A program made the translations under genes and the position numbers. The notes beneath the pieces were generated by a model. The model searched no databases. It was given only the letters and a program-made list of their open reading frames with translations, and was not told the origin of the DNA. A stretch of DNA of 64,000 bases, from contig JADWOT020001313.1 of the NCBI GenBank assembly GCA_036345935.2, forward strand, positions 62,001 to 126,000, read 5' to 3'. Shown piece after piece: positions 59,054-64,000 of this stretch (positions are counted from its first letter, which is position 1; every line of letters starts with the position of its first letter). Origin of the DNA: Taenia hydatigena. Taxonomy: Eukaryota > Platyhelminthes > Cestoda > Cyclophyllidea > Taeniidae.

Positions 59054-62000
59054 ACTGCCTTCTACTATTCATCATGCTTCCATTTTATCGTTGTTTATAC
59101 CGTCCAGTTCCTCACCAACGCCTCAGAGTTGCTTTGCTGTCTACTCACCTTCCTGATACAGTCGTGAGCACTAATGCAGATGATTCTGCTGCCACTGCTG
59201 TCTCCTTGGTGCCTTTAGGTGAAGGCATGAGCTTGGTGACTTGGCTCATTAGTGTGGTATCGAGAGTGCAGACACCTGAGGTGGTGGAGACGAGTGGTCT
59301 CAGGAGATGGTAAGAACTGGACCACAGGCGGTTCATTTGGTCGTTTTCTTTGCAAAGAAAGAGCGGAGGACTTCGAGACGTCTGCTTTGTACGAATGGCA
59401 CGTCTTCTTCTTTTTATTTTAAGTGTTGACCGGATTTAACCTAAGATATCTGACTGATTCATAGTCACTGGAATTCCGTTGCAATGCTTGTTTTGTTTGC
59501 ATTTTCAAGCTAGCCGAAAGACATTGCAGACTCATTAGTTAACTGCCGCTTATTTGGGAATTTTACTTTCTCATTGCTAATATTATGCGCCATGAATTAT
59601 AACACGGCACCTAAAGGACCACTCTCTGGATGTTAATCTTCCACAAAGGTGATCCATATTTGCTAAGATTTCACAATATCGAGACTGCTGTCTGATTGTT
59701 GAATAGGAGCGATTGTGCTCTGCTACAAACTTGTGTTAATACGACCCAGCCAAACGACTCATATTGTATGGGATTCCCAGCTCTCGGCTGGATATTTTGA
59801 GTGGTATTTGTTTCGATTTCGCGACGTTATCACCATACAACCTACTACTATAGATTCCTTTCTTTTTGTTAACTTTATAACGGATATAAATAGCTAACAT
59901 TTAGTAATATTTTGCAGCCTAGTACCTAGACCTTTGCTTCTGTCAAGTCGCATAAAGCTCGATAATACAACAATGGTATGAACAGTCACTTGTTTGAGGC
60001 TTGAAAACACACTCAGTAGTATCGATACGGTAATCATTGGCTAAAACTTAGTGAAATTTAGCATTACTTCTAAGCTATGTCAAAAGCCAGCTTTTTGTCT
60101 GGTCTATGTACGGTATTTGGTAACGGTGCAACGGACAGTAGTAAAGCGTACCCCTTGTGACCAAATGGCAAAAGATGTTTAATTTTGGCGATTTTAGATC
60201 AGTTAAAGGACCTTGCATTTAAACAGTTGCTCGTATCAAATAAACTCGAAAAACGCATTCGTTTAGTTCGCCTTAATCTGGATCAATGTGCCAAGGGTAG
60301 CCAAAAGCAAAGCGTAGCGTAAGTAGTGATGCAGCAGTTGGTTCACCCCTTCCTCAGCATTTAGGCAAGTGTAATGAGGTTGGACCGCATAACTTCCGAT
60401 TAGATGCCATGTAATAGTGTGTGACAGGCAGGAGGACTTGAAATTCATGAATATTTTATTCCCACATCTACTTACGCGTGTGAGTATTTTTCTAAATGGT
60501 CATCTGACCGAATAACTTGTGGTCAGATATTACCTGTTTCCACAGTTAATGGGCGAATAAGCGCTTCATTAACGGTTATTACTGAACTGCCTGCACACTG
60601 GTCACCTCACAAGTCTGATGCACTCCCCACTTCATATCTAAGAGACTATGCTTTGTGCGGCTGTGTGTGTGCGCGTGATGCACTGCAGACACAGATTTTC
60701 TTGGTGATTCAGTCACGTACAGAAGACCAACAGAGCTCATAGCTGATATCTATCTGCTCAATAGAATTTGATGGAATGCGAAAATGCTTAGAGAAGACCT
60801 CTCGAAAATAGCGAGAGTTAGTAAAATCATTACTGAATACTTGCCCACTGAGAGACCGACGTGACTTGCCTAAATAATAAGTGACAGTGCGTCTTTGTGG
60901 TTTTGCAAAGCACGTCAGTTGCATTTCCTACGCATTTACTTTTTTTCTACTTGGTCAACGATTAATTTTTATTAGTCATGCAGCATTTCCGTCTCTATCC
61001 GCTGGTTCTCAGGTGAAAGTGCTTGACGTCATCTGGAGGTTTCACAGGCAGGCGCTTCTGCTCCTCCGCATAGGTTGGGTTTGTCTTTACTTCTCGGATG
61101 GCACCTTCTCATCATGCATCAAACAACTTTGTTAAGGCTTTGCGTTTGAGGTCTATTTCATTGGACCATTAAAGTGAGAAGCAGTAAAAATGCTTTGCTA
61201 CGACGCTTTGAGCAATATAACGCGCCTTCTCTTTAGCAGTTAGTCAGTAATTTCAGCCAACGTCCAAGAATGTTCGCTCGTTCTGCATTTTATCGAAGCG
61301 ATGGCCAATGTGGTTTTTCTTTACAATTGATTAGATTCCTTCATAGCAAGTGAGATAAAATCCAAAAGCATAATGTGATCGTTTTCCTCCCATCCTTATT
61401 TCATGTTGCTACATCGTTTTAAGTGGTTCGATGCTGAATAGTAGCGCCATTCATCTCAGTTCTCCTAAGGTGATTTTCGGTATAGACTAAATGCCACTTT
61501 TGAATAGGGTATTCAGGAAGGTATTCTTGGTATTTGGAGCTATCTATCCCGTTGCTTTTTTGACATCTAAACACCAAACCTAACCGTAGCTCTACCTCAC
61601 TCATGCGATCAGAAGTGGCACTACATTAAAAGAATGGATGGCTTTCCTTTCGTCAAAATTTGAAAAAGACTTTAAACAGCCATGATTAACTGACACCGCC
61701 CAAATGTAAAAAGTGCTCAAGGCAAATAGACGCAGTCTGCACCAACACTTAACTAAATGACCAAACAGAATTCGAGTATTAATCAAGCGAACACAATTTT
61801 TGCATGACATTCGTATGAAATTATAAACACGACGCTTATTAGTTCTGTTGAATTTTAGAGAATAAACCTATTACTAATAAGTTAAAATGTAGAACTTTTG
61901 TCATAGTTTTAGAAAGTTTTGCACGCGAGATCTATTGCCTTGTCCTTAATCTTCCTTCGGGTCACACAAGTCGAAATTGATATAATAGTTTATTACTTAT

Positions 62001-62139
62001 GTTTCTTAAAATTTACCTTTCAGACGAGAGGCAAGAGCACATCTTGAATCCCTTGGCGCTGATCGAGGCTATCTCACGACCCCAGTTTGTTGTGCTATCG
62101 ATCCATCCTTTTGTCCAAGGCAGTAAAGATGCCTCAGAG
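59054..62139. other. No gene established; one possible exon
   Basis: The segment from about 59,106 to 59,309 is open, follows an acceptor-like CCGTCCAG and ends at a GTAAGA donor (AGATG|GTAAGA). Its peptide is Ser/Val/Thr-rich and unrecognised. The rest is AT-rich DNA with no identified feature. Confidence 0.35.
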
Positions 62140-62450
62140 CGTTTATGCAATGCTTATACCCCTTAAATGTGTTTTGTAGGCCAAAGGTGATAGAATAATT
62201 TTAACCTGGTCTGCAGCGTCCCGAGGCTCCCTCGAAGGCAAAAGAAGGCAGAATGACAGGTTAGAATATACATATTCAACGGACAGAGGAAAATAGGCTG
62301 CTGGCATGGCCCAAAGGCCAGCCCACGCAGCCAGGGCAGAACGGCCACCTCTGTGTCCTTGACCGAAACCGGTAGTTCCAACAAACAAAGTACTACATGG
62401 TCGTAGAGTAGCGTGGTGGCTCCTTGGAGGCAAATGTATCCTCGGCACAG
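62140..62450. mobile_element. Gypsy 3'-end relic interrupted by a solo LTR
   Basis: 62,150-62,206 (CCTTAAATGTGTTTTGTAGG, then CCAAAGG and TTTTAACCTGG) resembles 8,230-8,275 (CTTTAAGTGTGCTTTGTGGG, then CCAGAGG and TTTGAACCTGG). If the solo LTR and one target copy are removed, the sequence resumes at 62,403 with GTAGAGTAGCGTGGTGGCTCC, comparable to TAGCGGAGCGGCGTGATGACTCC at 8,277 onward. The solo LTR thus sits inside an older copy of the end of the 8-kb element family. Confidence 0.5.
62207..62402. mobile_element. Solo LTR, copy B, with 5-bp target-site duplication
   Basis: The LTR runs 62,212-62,397 (186 bp), starts TGCAGCGTCCC and ends TACTACA. It is bracketed by TGGTC at 62,207-62,211 and TGGTC at 62,398-62,402. 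It is the same family as copy A at 13,620-13,786, which lacks about 20 bp in the middle. The intact duplication shows a genuine insertion followed by LTR-LTR recombination. Confidence 0.8.
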
Positions 62451-64000
62451 ACTTCCCAGGATTGTTACTCTACATGCGCCTTCAAAATATAATAATAGTA
62501 AGAGCGGAAGAATGGAAGAGAAGGAAAGAGAAGAACCGTCCAGATTTCAACCTTCTAGTGTTCGGCTTAGTCGCAGGGATGGGGAAGCTAGTAGTAGAGA
62601 TCCCTGCACGAACTGCAGAAATGTTGTCTGTGGACAGCAAAGGGCTTGACCAGTTGTTTTTAATTAAATCAAAAACAATGTTACTAAGTTCTGCTATTTT
62701 ATTAAAAAATGTTCAGCACTAAATTTGCACTTCTGTTTATTGTCTAGTCTTTAGACTCATCCGCGATAACTTGGGTGGTTATTGTACCTTCGTTGAGTGG
62801 AGTGGCCTTTAAGCCATGCTTGCAACTAAAAATTTCAGTGCAGATTTACAACGTAATATAACCAAACAGCGGCAAGGACATTGTTCGCTTTTTGGTAAGG
62901 TGCAAAAATGTAACATCCTCGAGGATAGAGAGTTAGAAGCTAAATGTCGACTTAAATCTTTACCACCAGATGTGGCTGAGCGAAATTCTGGAGAATAAAT
63001 GTTGCCAAAATGACGTGGCTTGGATACAATCGCATCTCTACCATCCGACGTTAAAAGGCGAACACATCATGTTGATTGCTTGCTTTTCAGGTGCCAATTA
63101 CCCATGCGCTTGAACCAATGTAATCCATTTTTTCTTCGCTGGCAAGGCAATAATGACACAGTGATCGTGTTATTACCATTGGGCCAGCAAAACATGCTCC
63201 TTTTGCAAGTTTAGCAATTTACTATGCAAATTGGCTTACAAAACTCTCGTGGGGTTCTGACTGCAAGCACCTTTAGGCATACACCAGTCAAAATACGGAA
63301 TAGAACCCATTCAGAAGATCCATAAATGGCGATTAAAAGAAGGCCTAGCATATTGGCGTAGGACGTTCCTCTAACCCAGTGCCTCCGAATCGATATTCAC
63401 ACTCTCCAGGTGAGCGGAGTTTGACGGAACTCACGGCCGGAGTGCAACTCAACTCAGTGGGATGAGCAGACATCACTGCAGTACTTTTGCCTGGCGAAAT
63501 AGGTGTTCACATCTGCATTAAGTTCAGCCATTAAAAAATTCATAAATTTCAGGACAACCGTCCCAATCATCCACCGTAGGGTGCCATGGTGCCTAATTGA
63601 AGCTTAAATCGAGTAAAATTTAAGATATGATTTAAGGAGGCGAAATGAAGCCGGTTGTTTACTGACGGTTCCAAAAATCACTTATTCAGGGATTCGGACG
63701 CAAACTTGCACCTCCCTTGCACCTTATGAACATGCCCTAAAGTAGTTTGGCATGATGACTTGTCAAGAAGGATTTGTAGTGACTTAAAATAATCTTTTTG
63801 CTAAAGTGTAGATTTTGCACTATGTTCTTGCTTCTTGCATTTGCATTGGTAAAGAGCGAGCTTAGCACTCCATCCATATTGAACCTCTTGAACTCTCTTT
63901 CACTTAACTTTGCTCTAGTCACGGCTGCAAATTTCTTATTTATAATTCGATGAAATTTAAAATAGCTTCCTCTAATTCCAGCACAAAGTGTTAATTATAG
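62451..64000. other. No gene established
   Basis: Contains the short repeat at 62,769-62,825 that matches 13,874-13,930. Directly after it, an ATG at 62,816 opens a 60-codon, protein-like frame (to 62,998) with a high content of charged residues and no known domain; it may be host exon or repeat-derived. The remainder is AT-rich without features. Confidence 0.4.

Noticed and set aside
1..64000. CRISPR array, bacterial operon, phage or plasmid features
   Set aside because: None seen; the window is spliced eukaryotic DNA, so ribosome-binding sites, Rho-independent terminators and similar signals do not apply.

Overview
This is eukaryotic (metazoan) nuclear DNA: AT-rich, gene-poor, no operons, and coding sequence only as short exons with GT...AG borders. 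Very small exons and introns (one intron is 33 bp), a degenerate Ty3/gypsy integrase and modular FN3/C2H2 genes suit a flatworm, possibly a tapeworm. That assignment is inference; no rRNA or mitochondrial marker is present.

Two genes are supported by matching splice phases and recognisable domains, both on the + strand. (1) A C2H2 zinc-finger gene at about 25.6-28.35 kb: four C-x2-C-x12-H-x4/5-H fingers over four small exons joined by phase-1 introns, two further 3' exons, and probable serine-rich 5' exons. (2) A fibronectin type III gene at about 40.55-43.71 kb: three FN3 modules, then small Thr/Ser/Pro-rich exons, almost all junctions phase 1. A third, unidentified gene end lies at 53.48-53.93 kb (three phase-consistent exons). 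Weaker single-exon candidates lie at 1.1 kb (-, claudin/PMP22-like), 5.35 kb, 9.15 kb and 52.43 kb. A tRNA-Arg(ACG)-like gene with a poor acceptor stem is at 34.4 kb.

The rest is mostly old repeat. A dead Ty3/gypsy integrase and 3' end occupies 6.9-8.4 kb. Two solo LTRs of one family (13.6 and 62.2 kb), each with its own target-site duplication, are present; the second sits inside a relic resembling the 3' end of the 8-kb element. There are diverged tandem repeats at 14.1-14.7, 21.6-22.0 and 31.8-32.2 kb, a head-to-head inverted repeat at 38.7-38.96 kb with two divergent ATGs, and a 3-kb strand-asymmetric (C+A-rich, G-poor) block at about 10.3-13.3 kb.

The clearest structural signal is at 54,439-59,053: two directly adjacent 2,307-bp copies, about 3% different and without indels, separated by the window's only ambiguous base (n at 56,746). 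This looks like two overlapping contigs or haplotypes left unmerged, not a biological tandem duplication. I found no convincing previously undescribed biological system; the most novel-looking items are the zinc-finger gene with its micro-exons, the FN3/stalk gene, the palindrome at 38.8 kb and the repeat array at 14 kb.
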